DNA of 64,000 nt from a virus: IMG/VR virus record IMGVR_UViG_3300027129_000004, positions 24,107-88,106 of that record; one strand, 5' to 3'. Shown here in pieces: positions 32,624 through 42,881 of this stretch (within the stretch, counting starts at the first letter, position 1; every line of letters begins with the position of its first letter). The notes beneath the pieces are model-generated. The model made no database searches. It saw only the letters and a program-made list of their open reading frames with translations, and was not told the origin of the DNA. The translations under genes were made by a program, and so were the position numbers.

Positions 32624-35600
32624 ATGTCTGAAATCAAAAGAGTAAAAATTCAATCTATTGTTGAATCACAAATTCCAGAATTTTTAAATGATGATTCACC
32701 ACTTTTCAGGGAATTTTTAGAGCAGTATTATATTTCTCAAGAACATCAAACTGGTGTTGTAGACTTGTCAGTCAATTTACAACAATATAAGAGTATTGAT
32801 AACTTCAATAATGAAACATTTTATACTCAAGCAGTTCCTTGCATCTTAGCAGAAGACGTAACTTCTTTTGATGATATCATTCCTGTCAATCATACAATTG
32901 GATTTCCCCGAAAATATGGTTTATTGAAAATTGATAATGAAATTATCACATATACTGGTATTACTACAAATAGTTTTACTGGATGTGTTCGTGGATTTAG
33001 TGGAATAGACCAACATTCAAATAATGAATCTTTTGTATTTTCAACCACTGATTCAGCATCTCACACCAAAGCAGGAACAGTAACGAATTTAAATTTATTA
33101 TTCTTTAATGAAATATTTAAAAAATTTAAAACTCAATTTTTACCTGGATTTGAGGATAGGCAATTTGCAAAAGGATTAAATTTAAAAAATATTTTATCCA
33201 GAGCAAAAGATTTTTACATCTCAAAAGGAACTGATACATCCTATAAAATTTTATTCAGCATTCTTTTTGGTAAAGACATTCAAGTTATTAAACCACAAGA
33301 TTATCTTTTAAGACCATCAGATAATAATTATTTGGTGACTAAAAATATTTTAGTCGAACAGATAGTTAGAGATGAAACATTTAGAGTTAATGATTCTGAT
33401 TTAAGAAAACAATTAAAAGGAAAAACTATATTTGAAACTTTAAGTAATGGCAAAACTGCTAGTGCTGCTGTTTATAATGTAGAGTATAGACCAGTAGATG
33501 ATAGAGATTTATATGAAATTTCTTTAGATTCCACTTCTTTTATATTTAATTTTGAACCTACAAAAAAAACAAATATTTCCGAACTTGTCTCTGGAGGTTC
33601 TACTTCTATTATAGTGGATTCCACAGTTGGATTTAAGGAAAGTGGTTCTTTGTTTATAAATCCATCAAATTTGGCAAATCCAATAACTCTAACTTATACG
33701 GATAAGACTTTAAACGAATTTCTTGGAGTTTCTGGTGTTATTACGAATTTAAATTTTGGCGAAGAACTGGTAGAGGAAAACTTTTTATACTCGTATCTAG
33801 ATGATGGAACTAAAGTCGAATTTAGATTAATTAATGTTATTGATACTATTGATTATTCTGAAACATCTAGTTTGAGAATTGGAGACAAGATTCAACTTTC
33901 TTCATTTGGAAATGATTTGAATGATAGAAAAGAATTTAATTTTTGGAACTATAATATACCAACAACTCATAAAATAAAATCCATTGCTAATAATAGAATA
34001 TATTTTTATGATAAATTAACTTTTATTGTTGGAGATAAATTTAATTTATTGAATCCAAATGATGAAAATGATAATCTTTTATCTGCAACAGTAAAAGATT
34101 ATGGGTTTAATGATAATGGATACTATGTTGATATCGATGAAACATTAAATATATCATCAAAAACTGAAATCAAAAAAATAATTAAAAAGGCAAATAGTGC
34201 TTTAGATTATTTTCCGTCTATTGTTGATTTGCCAACAGGAGTTCAGAATACTTATGTTGATTATGATTTTAGTAATTTTTATGTTACTTCTTCTGGACTA
34301 CCAAATGATAAGATTTATGCAACAGATAGAAAAACAAAAGTTACTGCAGGCGTAGGTAATACAAATATTTTAAATTGCCCCAATCATAAATTTTATACTG
34401 GGGAAAAAATTTATTATAGTCCGTCTTCCAATTCTGGAATTAAAACATCAATTTACTTTTTGACAAGTATTGATGATAATAATATTAAACTTTCTTATAG
34501 TAATACTGATTTATATACCAAAAATTATATTAGATTTTCAAATGTGGGGACTGGAGATTATTTTGTAAAATTAAATTATCAAAATAAAACATTAGAACAT
34601 CAAAAATTATTTAAAAAGTTCAATTTAACTAAAAAAGAACAATTTTTTGACAATCCAGAAAAAAGAAAAACAATCAATAAAAAAATAGGTATTTTGGCGG
34701 ATGGAGTTGAATTATTTTCAACTACTATTTTCCAAGATAATATTTACTATGGAAAATTAAACTCCGTATCTGTTAATGCAACAGGACAAGGATATGATGT
34801 AATTAATTTTTCTGGAATAACCGTTGAGGATAATTCTGGATCTGGTGCTATATTAAATGGATGTATAACAGGAAGTCTAAAAGAGGTAAAATTATTATCT
34901 CCAGGAATTGGTTATCAGTCAAAACCAAAAATTACTCTTACTGGTGGAAATGGTTCTGGTGCTGTATTAGAATCAAATTTAGTAAAAACAAGAATTACTT
35001 CAAATTTTAAAGCAACTAGTATATACAGCAATAGTATTAATTTTTCACAAAACCATAATTTTGACAATTCAGAAGAAGTTTTTTACAGTAAAAATTCAAA
35101 TACTTCTATATCTCCTCTCATTGATGGTGCTTCATATTTTGTTGGTGTAACTAGCACAACACAAATTAAATTATATAATACAAAAAATGATTCTATATCT
35201 GGAATTAATACCATTTCAATTAGTGGTATTGGTTATTCTGGAGTTCATAGTTTCAAAACAGTAAATTCAAAAAATACAATAACAAAAATATATGTAAAAA
35301 ATGGTGGATTTGGATATTCAAATAGATTTGTGTCAGTTCCATCATTATTATCGGCAGATAATCAATCAAATGGAATTAATACTTTTGATGATTATATTTT
35401 TGCAAAAAACCATAATTTCAAAAATGAAGATTTGGTTTTATATACAACATCAGATACTGTGGTATCTGGATTGTCAACTCAAATCAATTATCACGTAACA
35501 GTAGTTGATGAAAATAAATTTAAACTATCAATTGCTGGAGTTTCTACAAATATTTCTAGAGAAAATTATATTAATAAAAAATATGTAAGTTTTGCTTCTA

Positions 35601-38600
35601 TTGGTGTTGGAACTCACAAATTTTCATATCCATCAATTGAGATTGGTGTTGAATCAATTAGTGGAATTGCTACCACAATTGTAGAACCATCCTTAGATCC
35701 GATTGTTCTTGGTTCTTTTGATAATATTTTTATAGAAAATACTGGAAGCAATTATGGAACACCAGATATTCTAAACTTCCATAGAAAACCATTTGTTTCT
35801 GTAAGAAAACAAACATCAGAAGCAATATTAAAACCAGTCGTTTCTAATGGTTTGATTGTTGATGTCCAAATATTAAATGCAGGAAATGGATATGCAAATG
35901 ACATTGACATTGTTGTTACTAGTGAAAGTGGAAAATATGCTGAATTATATCCAACTGTGGTAAATGGAAAAATAACTCAAGTTTTAGTTATCAATTCTGG
36001 AATAAACTATGATGAAACAAATACATCAATAACCATAAAGAAAAGAGGTTCTGGTGCTAGATTTGAAGGTAATATTTTCGAATGGCAAATAAATCAAATT
36101 GAAAAAAATAAGTCAATCATTAACTCTGAAGATGAAGGTGTTATTATACCAAGTGATGTTGACAAATTCGGATTACAATTTATAAATTATTATCCTTCCA
36201 AAAAATTAAGAAAAAATTTAAATAATTTTATCGATATAGAAGGAAATGAAAATCCACCAGCAGCAACAACAAATCCATATCAAATTTTAGGATGGGCTTA
36301 CGACGGAAATCCTATTTTTGGTCCTTATGGTAAAGTAAATGGGCAAATCAAAAGATTAAAATCAAGCTATAATAAAATTAGTGAGTCGGAAAAAAATCAA
36401 TTAATTGATTTAAATGTAAGACCAAATTTTGATGCTGGATTTTTTATTGATGATTTTTATTTTGATAGATCAGTATCTGAGGGAGATTTGGACGAGTGTA
36501 ATGGAATGTTTATAAACACTCTTGATTTTCCAAATATTAATTATGGATATTTCCTCAGTCTTGATGATGATGGAAATCCACAATATCCATATTTAATTGG
36601 TTCAAAGTTTAAAGATTTACCAATAGAAGAAAATTTTGAACCATCTTTCAACCAGGAATTGGATTTTAATAATTTGGATATAGTGAGAAATACTGGTCCA
36701 TATTATTTGAATTCTACATATGCATCCTATGGTTTAATTAATAAAATAGAATCAAAATACAAACAAGAATTTGTAGTAAAACAAATACGGTCTTCTGGTA
36801 TAAATTCTGTTTCAATTTATGATCCAGGTCAAGATTATAAATCAGGTGATAATATTGTTTTTGATAATTCAACTTCTGGTGGAACTGGATTATCTGCTGT
36901 AATTTCAAGAATTGAAGGAAAAGAAGTTTCGAATATTCAAATTGGAGTATCTACTTTTTCTGGTGTAACTTTTATCACAAAGGGAACAAGAATAAAAGGA
37001 ATTACAGAAACACCCCACAATTTGATTACAAATGATGAAATTTTAGTCACTTCCATTTCTTCTAGTCCGTATAATTATATTCAAGGATTTAAAAAAGTAT
37101 TAATAAATCAAAAAAGTGTTAGTTTAATAAATGATATTCCAAACCAATCAACTACTGGTGTAACAACTTATATTACTGTAAATGATATTTCTGGATTTGA
37201 AGTCGATAACTTAATTGGAATTGATACAGAAACTTTAAGAGTTATTGATATTTCATCTTCGGAATCAAAATTATTTGTAAATCGATATGAAAATTATACT
37301 GGAATTCATACTGCAGGAATTGCATCCGTAGTATTACTTCCAAATACATTTACATTCGATGCTCCCCAATATAATGATACTATCATAGAAAATAAAACCA
37401 CTTATTTCAATCCCAGCAATACAATAGGGATAGGAACAATTGGAACAAATTATTATAAATTGGTTGGTGTTAAAACTGATTTTGGAACATTTAATGCTGG
37501 AATAACCAGTTATATTGGAATTAATACTACTGCATTGGAAATTGGTGATTATGTTTCGGGAACTAATGTTTCTGCTGGGACAACTGTTATAAGTGTTGGA
37601 ATTGGAAGTATTCAAATTTCACCAAGTCATACTCTTGGTGGAGGAATTTCCACTTCTTTAATTACCTTTAAAAGATCAGTATATGATAAATTTGTTCCAT
37701 CTCGTTCAATTTATATACCAAATCACAAATATTACACAGGCCAATCTTTAACTTATAATGTTGGGTTGGGCGGAAATGGTATTGTAGTATCAAATACTGG
37801 CACAGGTTCTACATTTAGATTAAATCAAAATCAAACAGTCTATGCAGTCAATTTGGGAAATGACTATGTTGGATTATCTACCTTAGGTTTTACAACAACT
37901 ACAGGAATTGGATCAACATCAAATTCATTGTATTTTAGTTCATCAACAAATATTGGATTAGCACATTCATTAGCAACACAATATTCAAAACTTACTGGAA
38001 CTTTTGAAAATTATTCCGTAACTGTTTCTACAGCACAAACACATGGATTACAAACAGACGATAAAATAAAATTCAATGTATTTCCAAGTTTTTCAAATAC
38101 AATAAAATTAAGATACGATACTGCACTCAGAAAAATCACAACAGATAAAATTGATTTTGATGCTTCTTCAGTTGGTGTAAATACACAAACAAATGAGATT
38201 ACTATAACTGGCAATAAATTAAAAACTGGTGATAAAGTTGTTTATTATACTAATGGAAATACCTCCATTGGTGGATTGACTAATAATAATACTTATTACA
38301 TCTTAAAAGAAAACCCAGACAAAATAAAATTATCAAATTATCTTTACGACACAGCAGTCGGAACTTGTATTAGTTTCACAAGTGTTGGTGTTTCCAATCA
38401 TAGCATTGCTCTTATTAATCCACCAATCAGTCTCACTAAAGGTGATATATTGACTTTTGACTTAAGTGATGCTTCTGATATGGATTTGAGGTTATACAAA
38501 GATCCAAATTTTGCTAAAGAAATTGAAAACTTTAAATATATCAGCAATAACACAAGAGTATTAAATACTCAAACGACTGATGTTCCAAATGAACTATACT

Positions 38601-40948
38601 ATAATTTAATACCATTAACAGATTCATTTACAGAATTATTCCAAATTTCTTACGACAAAGAAGTTGTTGCAAACAATAGAATTAAAATTGTTCCTAGTGC
38701 ATTCAATAATGAATATCCAATTATAGGAATTGGAAGTACAGCATTCAAATTTAATTTAAACACAAAACCAGAAAATACATCATATACAACTTCAAGTGGA
38801 GTATCTACTATTTTTTATGATACAAATTCTACCAATACTTCTGGACCAATATCAAAAATAAAAGTTAATTTTGGTGGAAAAAGATACACAAAATTACCAA
38901 AAATATCTTCAATTGAAACTGTTTCTGGAAAAAATGCAATTCTCAAATCATCATCTTCTACCATAGGAAAAGTTGATTACTTAGAGAGAGTCAAAGATGG
39001 TTTTGACTACCCAACTGATAGCACATTAACACCATTTTTGAGCTCTCCAGCAATAGTTCAAATTAAAGATATTTCAAGGGTTGATTATGTTGGCATAATA
39101 ACTGGAGGAAAAGGATACAATACTGCTCCATCACTCAAAGTTATTGGAAATGATAAGATAAAGTTATCTGCCGAATTACAAAGTGGAAGTATTGTTGGTG
39201 TAAAAGTTGTTGAAAACACTAATGATTTAATCACACCATTAAGAATTGTACCTATAAACAATTCTAATGGATATGAGATTGATGACATCGTAGCAGAAAA
39301 TGATGGTTCTACAGTTACTTTAGAATTATTAAATGATACTCAATTATATCCATTAATTACAACTGGATATGGAAAAACAGAAACCGTATTCCCATTTGCT
39401 GTTGGAGATGAAATCTTTATAGAAAAATGCAGACAACAAGATAAAACAAAAGACAATTTCAACTCAAAAGATTATGGATATAAGTTTTTCACTGTAACTG
39501 GAATAAGTTTAGAAAATTTTACAGTAACCTTTAGTATGACTGGAGTGAAAGATACATTAAATTTAAATCAAAATAATCGTGAAGGTAATTATATCAATAC
39601 TTATGGTTATGGTGTTGTAATCAATAAAAAGGATATGCCCGAATTTGAGATGATTCTTATTGATGATTTGAATTATATTTCTGGGGAAAAAGTTACTGGA
39701 TTTGATAACTCTGGTAATTCAGTATTTTCTGCAATTGTTATGGAAAATGGTTGGGATAATGATATCAATCAATTGCGATTGGTTGATGCAAAAGGTGAAT
39801 TGGAAGTTGGAAATAAACTAAGAGGTGAAAAATCATTATTGAATGGTACTGTTGAATTTGCCAATAAGTTCAACTTAAAATCAACACTTGGAGCAACAAG
39901 AGATAAAGTCAATGATGCTGGGAATGAAGTTGGTTTTTTAAATAACTATCAACAAAGAATTTCAGACAATTCTTATTATCAAAAGTTTTCATATTCAATT
40001 AAGAGTGAAGTATCTTATGATGTATGGAAAGAACCAGTTCGTTCTGTTATTCACCCAGCAGGGTTTAAAGAATTTTCTGATTTAGATATAATTAGTATTG
40101 TTCCATCAACTGCAACCAAAAATCTAAAAGTTGGAATTGCAAACTCCACGTTAGATTTAATTATAAATCTTGATGATGTATCGTCATTTTATAGTAGAAA
40201 TAATCTATCATTAGTCACAGAAGATGAAGAAAGTTTATTTGAAGATGGTTCAATTGAGAGGGTAAATATTGGAGCAGAAGAAGCAAATGTTGCTGGTATT
40301 GGTATAACTGGACCCATTTTTGGTGTAGCACTCAAACCTTATACTTTAAGTAAAACAAATAAGGTTTTGGTAATGGACGACATAAGTAGTCAATTTGATG
40401 GTTCAAACGAGTACATTTCAATCGGAACAACAACTGCTACATTTGATAGTTTCTATCCATATTATATAAATCTCAATACTGACAATTTAAATGTTGGTGA
40501 TTATGTGGGATTTTCTGCTCTACTTATCCCAGACAATACCGTTATTACTGAAATTGGTATTGGTAGTGTAAGATTGAATCTTCCACACAGATTAAATCAC
40601 GGCATTGAAACATCTAGTGTAAAAATTAGAAGAAGACTTGCTGGAAGTTCTGTAGTTGGAAGTAAATCTTTCAGTTTAACTAGTAAGGGAACACCATTAT
40701 TCTATCGTGAATTTGATAGTTCTAATAGCAATATTGTTAGTATTGATAATGATATCATAAATCTTCCAAATCATAATTTCCAAACGGGACAGAAAATACT
40801 ATATTCTGGAGTAATTGGAAATATAAACCCAACAGGGGCAGCAACTACATCGGTTGATGATGCATTTGCTTATGGTATAAACAAAAAATTTGATGATACT
40901 ATCTGGGCTTCATTTGATATGACTACATTTACATTCGACTCAAATTAA
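32624..40948 (+). CDS. Giant baseplate-wedge protein with YHYH-type domain
   Basis: The 2,774-aa protein starts like cyanophage wedge proteins located after gp6 (SQIPEFLNDDSPLFREFLEQYY...). Residues about 1215-1330 hold a YHYH-type domain: GWAYDGNPIFGPYG, then LDECNG and PYLIGSKF. Two short G-D-x-(E/T)-x-(I/L) modules of the kind found in other proteins here occur near 98-142 and 1521-1578. Repeated G-x-GY ... GSGA beta units run through the protein. It may take the gp7 role (wedge initiation and pin). The gene-name assignment rests on position. Confidence 0.8.
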   Translation: MSEIKRVKIQSIVESQIPEFLNDDSPLFREFLEQYYISQEHQTGVVDLSVNLQQYKSIDNFNNETFYTQAVPCILAEDVTSFDDIIPVNHTIGFPRKYGLLKIDNEIITYTGITTNSFTGCVRGFSGIDQHSNNESFVFSTTDSASHTKAGTVTNLNLLFFNEIFKKFKTQFLPGFEDRQFAKGLNLKNILSRAKDFYISKGTDTSYKILFSILFGKDIQVIKPQDYLLRPSDNNYLVTKNILVEQIVRDETFRVNDSDLRKQLKGKTIFETLSNGKTASAAVYNVEYRPVDDRDLYEISLDSTSFIFNFEPTKKTNISELVSGGSTSIIVDSTVGFKESGSLFINPSNLANPITLTYTDKTLNEFLGVSGVITNLNFGEELVEENFLYSYLDDGTKVEFRLINVIDTIDYSETSSLRIGDKIQLSSFGNDLNDRKEFNFWNYNIPTTHKIKSIANNRIYFYDKLTFIVGDKFNLLNPNDENDNLLSATVKDYGFNDNGYYVDIDETLNISSKTEIKKIIKKANSALDYFPSIVDLPTGVQNTYVDYDFSNFYVTSSGLPNDKIYATDRKTKVTAGVGNTNILNCPNHKFYTGEKIYYSPSSNSGIKTSIYFLTSIDDNNIKLSYSNTDLYTKNYIRFSNVGTGDYFVKLNYQNKTLEHQKLFKKFNLTKKEQFFDNPEKRKTINKKIGILADGVELFSTTIFQDNIYYGKLNSVSVNATGQGYDVINFSGITVEDNSGSGAILNGCITGSLKEVKLLSPGIGYQSKPKITLTGGNGSGAVLESNLVKTRITSNFKATSIYSNSINFSQNHNFDNSEEVFYSKNSNTSISPLIDGASYFVGVTSTTQIKLYNTKNDSISGINTISISGIGYSGVHSFKTVNSKNTITKIYVKNGGFGYSNRFVSVPSLLSADNQSNGINTFDDYIFAKNHNFKNEDLVLYTTSDTVVSGLSTQINYHVTVVDENKFKLSIAGVSTNISRENYINKKYVSFASIGVGTHKFSYPSIEIGVESISGIATTIVEPSLDPIVLGSFDNIFIENTGSNYGTPDILNFHRKPFVSVRKQTSEAILKPVVSNGLIVDVQILNAGNGYANDIDIVVTSESGKYAELYPTVVNGKITQVLVINSGINYDETNTSITIKKRGSGARFEGNIFEWQINQIEKNKSIINSEDEGVIIPSDVDKFGLQFINYYPSKKLRKNLNNFIDIEGNENPPAATTNPYQILGWAYDGNPIFGPYGKVNGQIKRLKSSYNKISESEKNQLIDLNVRPNFDAGFFIDDFYFDRSVSEGDLDECNGMFINTLDFPNINYGYFLSLDDDGNPQYPYLIGSKFKDLPIEENFEPSFNQELDFNNLDIVRNTGPYYLNSTYASYGLINKIESKYKQEFVVKQIRSSGINSVSIYDPGQDYKSGDNIVFDNSTSGGTGLSAVISRIEGKEVSNIQIGVSTFSGVTFITKGTRIKGITETPHNLITNDEILVTSISSSPYNYIQGFKKVLINQKSVSLINDIPNQSTTGVTTYITVNDISGFEVDNLIGIDTETLRVIDISSSESKLFVNRYENYTGIHTAGIASVVLLPNTFTFDAPQYNDTIIENKTTYFNPSNTIGIGTIGTNYYKLVGVKTDFGTFNAGITSYIGINTTALEIGDYVSGTNVSAGTTVISVGIGSIQISPSHTLGGGISTSLITFKRSVYDKFVPSRSIYIPNHKYYTGQSLTYNVGLGGNGIVVSNTGTGSTFRLNQNQTVYAVNLGNDYVGLSTLGFTTTTGIGSTSNSLYFSSSTNIGLAHSLATQYSKLTGTFENYSVTVSTAQTHGLQTDDKIKFNVFPSFSNTIKLRYDTALRKITTDKIDFDASSVGVNTQTNEITITGNKLKTGDKVVYYTNGNTSIGGLTNNNTYYILKENPDKIKLSNYLYDTAVGTCISFTSVGVSNHSIALINPPISLTKGDILTFDLSDASDMDLRLYKDPNFAKEIENFKYISNNTRVLNTQTTDVPNELYYNLIPLTDSFTELFQISYDKEVVANNRIKIVPSAFNNEYPIIGIGSTAFKFNLNTKPENTSYTTSSGVSTIFYDTNSTNTSGPISKIKVNFGGKRYTKLPKISSIETVSGKNAILKSSSSTIGKVDYLERVKDGFDYPTDSTLTPFLSSPAIVQIKDISRVDYVGIITGGKGYNTAPSLKVIGNDKIKLSAELQSGSIVGVKVVENTNDLITPLRIVPINNSNGYEIDDIVAENDGSTVTLELLNDTQLYPLITTGYGKTETVFPFAVGDEIFIEKCRQQDKTKDNFNSKDYGYKFFTVTGISLENFTVTFSMTGVKDTLNLNQNNREGNYINTYGYGVVINKKDMPEFEMILIDDLNYISGEKVTGFDNSGNSVFSAIVMENGWDNDINQLRLVDAKGELEVGNKLRGEKSLLNGTVEFANKFNLKSTLGATRDKVNDAGNEVGFLNNYQQRISDNSYYQKFSYSIKSEVSYDVWKEPVRSVIHPAGFKEFSDLDIISIVPSTATKNLKVGIANSTLDLIINLDDVSSFYSRNNLSLVTEDEESLFEDGSIERVNIGAEEANVAGIGITGPIFGVALKPYTLSKTNKVLVMDDISSQFDGSNEYISIGTTTATFDSFYPYYINLNTDNLNVGDYVGFSALLIPDNTVITEIGIGSVRLNLPHRLNHGIETSSVKIRRRLAGSSVVGSKSFSLTSKGTPLFYREFDSSNSNIVSIDNDIINLPNHNFQTGQKILYSGVIGNINPTGAATTSVDDAFAYGINKKFDDTIWASFDMTTFTFDSN

Positions 40949-40950
40949 AA

Positions 40951-40958
40951 CATAAATA
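40951..40958 (+). promoter_or_regulatory. Late promoter motif CATAAATA
   Basis: CATAAATA, a NATAAATA late -10 match, lies three bases after the wedge gene stop and about 25 bp before the fibre gene at 40983. Confidence 0.6.
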
Positions 40959-40982
40959 AACAAAAAGGCAGTCTATTAAATA

Positions 40983-42866
40983 ATGGCGAAACTAGGAATA
41001 TTTACTGGAACCTCACCAAATGATACTACTGGAGATACCTTATCTCAAGGTGCTGTAAAGATTAATAGTAACTTTAATGAAATTTATAATGCAATTGGAG
41101 ATGGGACAAATATAACAAATAGTCTTTCATCTATTACAGTTGCTGGACTTTCTACATTCACCAATGGACCAATGTTAGTTGGTTCTGGGATACAAACAGG
41201 AACCTCAAAACTTCAAATATCTGGAAATACTTTTATCACAGGTTCTGTTGGTGTAGGAACCACAAATCCATCATCAAAACTTCATATTGTTGGTGATGGT
41301 AGATTTACTGGTATAGTTACTGCTTCTAGTTTTAGTGGTAATGCTTCTTCTTCTGGTTATGCTACAACAGCAGGTATAGCAACTTACGCTACCAATGCTG
41401 GAACTTCAACATCAGTCATTGGTGGTATTGGTTCTATTACACAACTTCGAGTTACTGGAATTTCTACATTCGCAAATGGACCAGTTCTGATAGGTGGTGA
41501 AACTTCCACAGGAACATCAGGTCAAGTTTTTCAAGTCACTGGTATCAGTAGTGGTGTTTATATTGGTGGTTCAGTTGGTATTGGAACTACAAATCCAATA
41601 TCAAAACTTCACGTTGTCGGTAATTTACAAGTTGACGGAACAATTACTGGTAGTTTTTCTGGTACTCTTGAAAATGCAACAACAGCAACTAATGTTATTG
41701 GTGGTATTGGTTCCATTACACAACTTCAAGTTGGTCCTGGCATTACAACAGTAGGATTTATTACTGCCACTAGTGCTTATGTTGGAGTTGCAACAGTAGG
41801 GATTATTACTGCCACCAATCTTCGAGTTTCTGGCATCACAACAGTAGGTTTTATTACTGCTACTAGTGCTTATATTGGAGTTGCAACAGTAGATTTTATT
41901 ACTGCTACTAATTCTTATGTTTCTGGTGTTTCCACTTTTTCTGGTAATTCTTATTTTTCCAATTCAATAGGTATAGGAATTACAACTCCAACATCTTCGT
42001 TATCTGTAAATGGTTCAACGGTGATTGGAACAGAATTATTAAATATGACTGGTTTATCCAGTACATTCACAACTGTTGGAAGTAATACTTTTACAGTTCC
42101 TGCTGGTGTAACAAAGATTTCTGCTGTATTGATTGGTGGTGGTGGAGCAGGTGGTGCCTCTGGTGGTTCTTCTGGTGGAAATGGTGGAGGTGGAGGAGGA
42201 CTGATATATGTTAACGATTATTCAGTAACTCCAGGACAAACTCTCAATATCACTGTTGGTGCTGGTGGTGTTGCAGTTTCCGAAGGTGCGGGAGGAAATG
42301 GTGGAGATAGTTCAATAACAGGGATTGCTACAGCATTTGGAGGAAAAGGTGGTGCATCTGATTATCAAGGATCAGTTGGTGCTGGTGGTTCTGGTTCTGG
42401 AGGTCAAGGTGGAGCAACTGGAGGTTCTGGTGGCAGAGCAACATTAAATAGTGGTGCTGGAGGTGGAGGTTCTGGTGGTTATAGTGGCAATGGAGGAACT
42501 GGTGGAAATGGAGCAGGTGGTAGTGGAGGTGCAGGATCTGGTGGTGGAGCAGGTGGTGGAGCAGGTGGTGGTGACTCTGGATCTGGTGGTGGTGGAGTTG
42601 GTGTATTAGGACAAGGAACTTCTGGATCACTATCAAATGGTGCTGGAAATGCTGGTTCTGGTGGATCAAATGGATTAACTGGAAATACAACTAATGGTGC
42701 TGGTGGTGGGATATATGGTGGTGGAGGTGGTGGTGGTGATGGTGGTGCTGGATCTGTTATTGGAGGAAATGGGGCACAAGGTATTGTAAGAATTATATGG
42801 TCTCCAAGTTCTAAGTTTTCTAGATTATTCCCAACAAATCAAGTTGGAAACAGTATAAATCAATAA
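40983..42866 (+). CDS. Tail fibre/adhesin with glycine-rich receptor-binding domain
   Basis: The 627-aa protein has an N-terminal part with TSPNDTTGDTLSQGA...NSNFNEIY and several modules GLSTFTNGP-(M/V)-L-(V/I)-G, SVG-(V/I)-GTTNP-(S/I)-SKLH, typical of phage fibre shafts. Residues about 382-602 are a glycine-rich domain (long GGxGG strings), like the polyglycine sandwich adhesin of the T4-superfamily gp38 type. The end GIVRIIWSPSSKFSRLFP is a common cyanophage fibre terminus. It probably binds the host surface. Confidence 0.8.
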   Translation: MAKLGIFTGTSPNDTTGDTLSQGAVKINSNFNEIYNAIGDGTNITNSLSSITVAGLSTFTNGPMLVGSGIQTGTSKLQISGNTFITGSVGVGTTNPSSKLHIVGDGRFTGIVTASSFSGNASSSGYATTAGIATYATNAGTSTSVIGGIGSITQLRVTGISTFANGPVLIGGETSTGTSGQVFQVTGISSGVYIGGSVGIGTTNPISKLHVVGNLQVDGTITGSFSGTLENATTATNVIGGIGSITQLQVGPGITTVGFITATSAYVGVATVGIITATNLRVSGITTVGFITATSAYIGVATVDFITATNSYVSGVSTFSGNSYFSNSIGIGITTPTSSLSVNGSTVIGTELLNMTGLSSTFTTVGSNTFTVPAGVTKISAVLIGGGGAGGASGGSSGGNGGGGGGLIYVNDYSVTPGQTLNITVGAGGVAVSEGAGGNGGDSSITGIATAFGGKGGASDYQGSVGAGGSGSGGQGGATGGSGGRATLNSGAGGGGSGGYSGNGGTGGNGAGGSGGAGSGGGAGGGAGGGDSGSGGGGVGVLGQGTSGSLSNGAGNAGSGGSNGLTGNTTNGAGGGIYGGGGGGGDGGAGSVIGGNGAQGIVRIIWSPSSKFSRLFPTNQVGNSINQ

Positions 42867-42881
42867 AGGTATTAAAGAAAA

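Noticed and set aside
42328-42690. A minus-strand frame rich in His, Leu and Gln
   Set aside because: It is the antisense of the glycine-rich adhesin repeat and has no independent codon signal.
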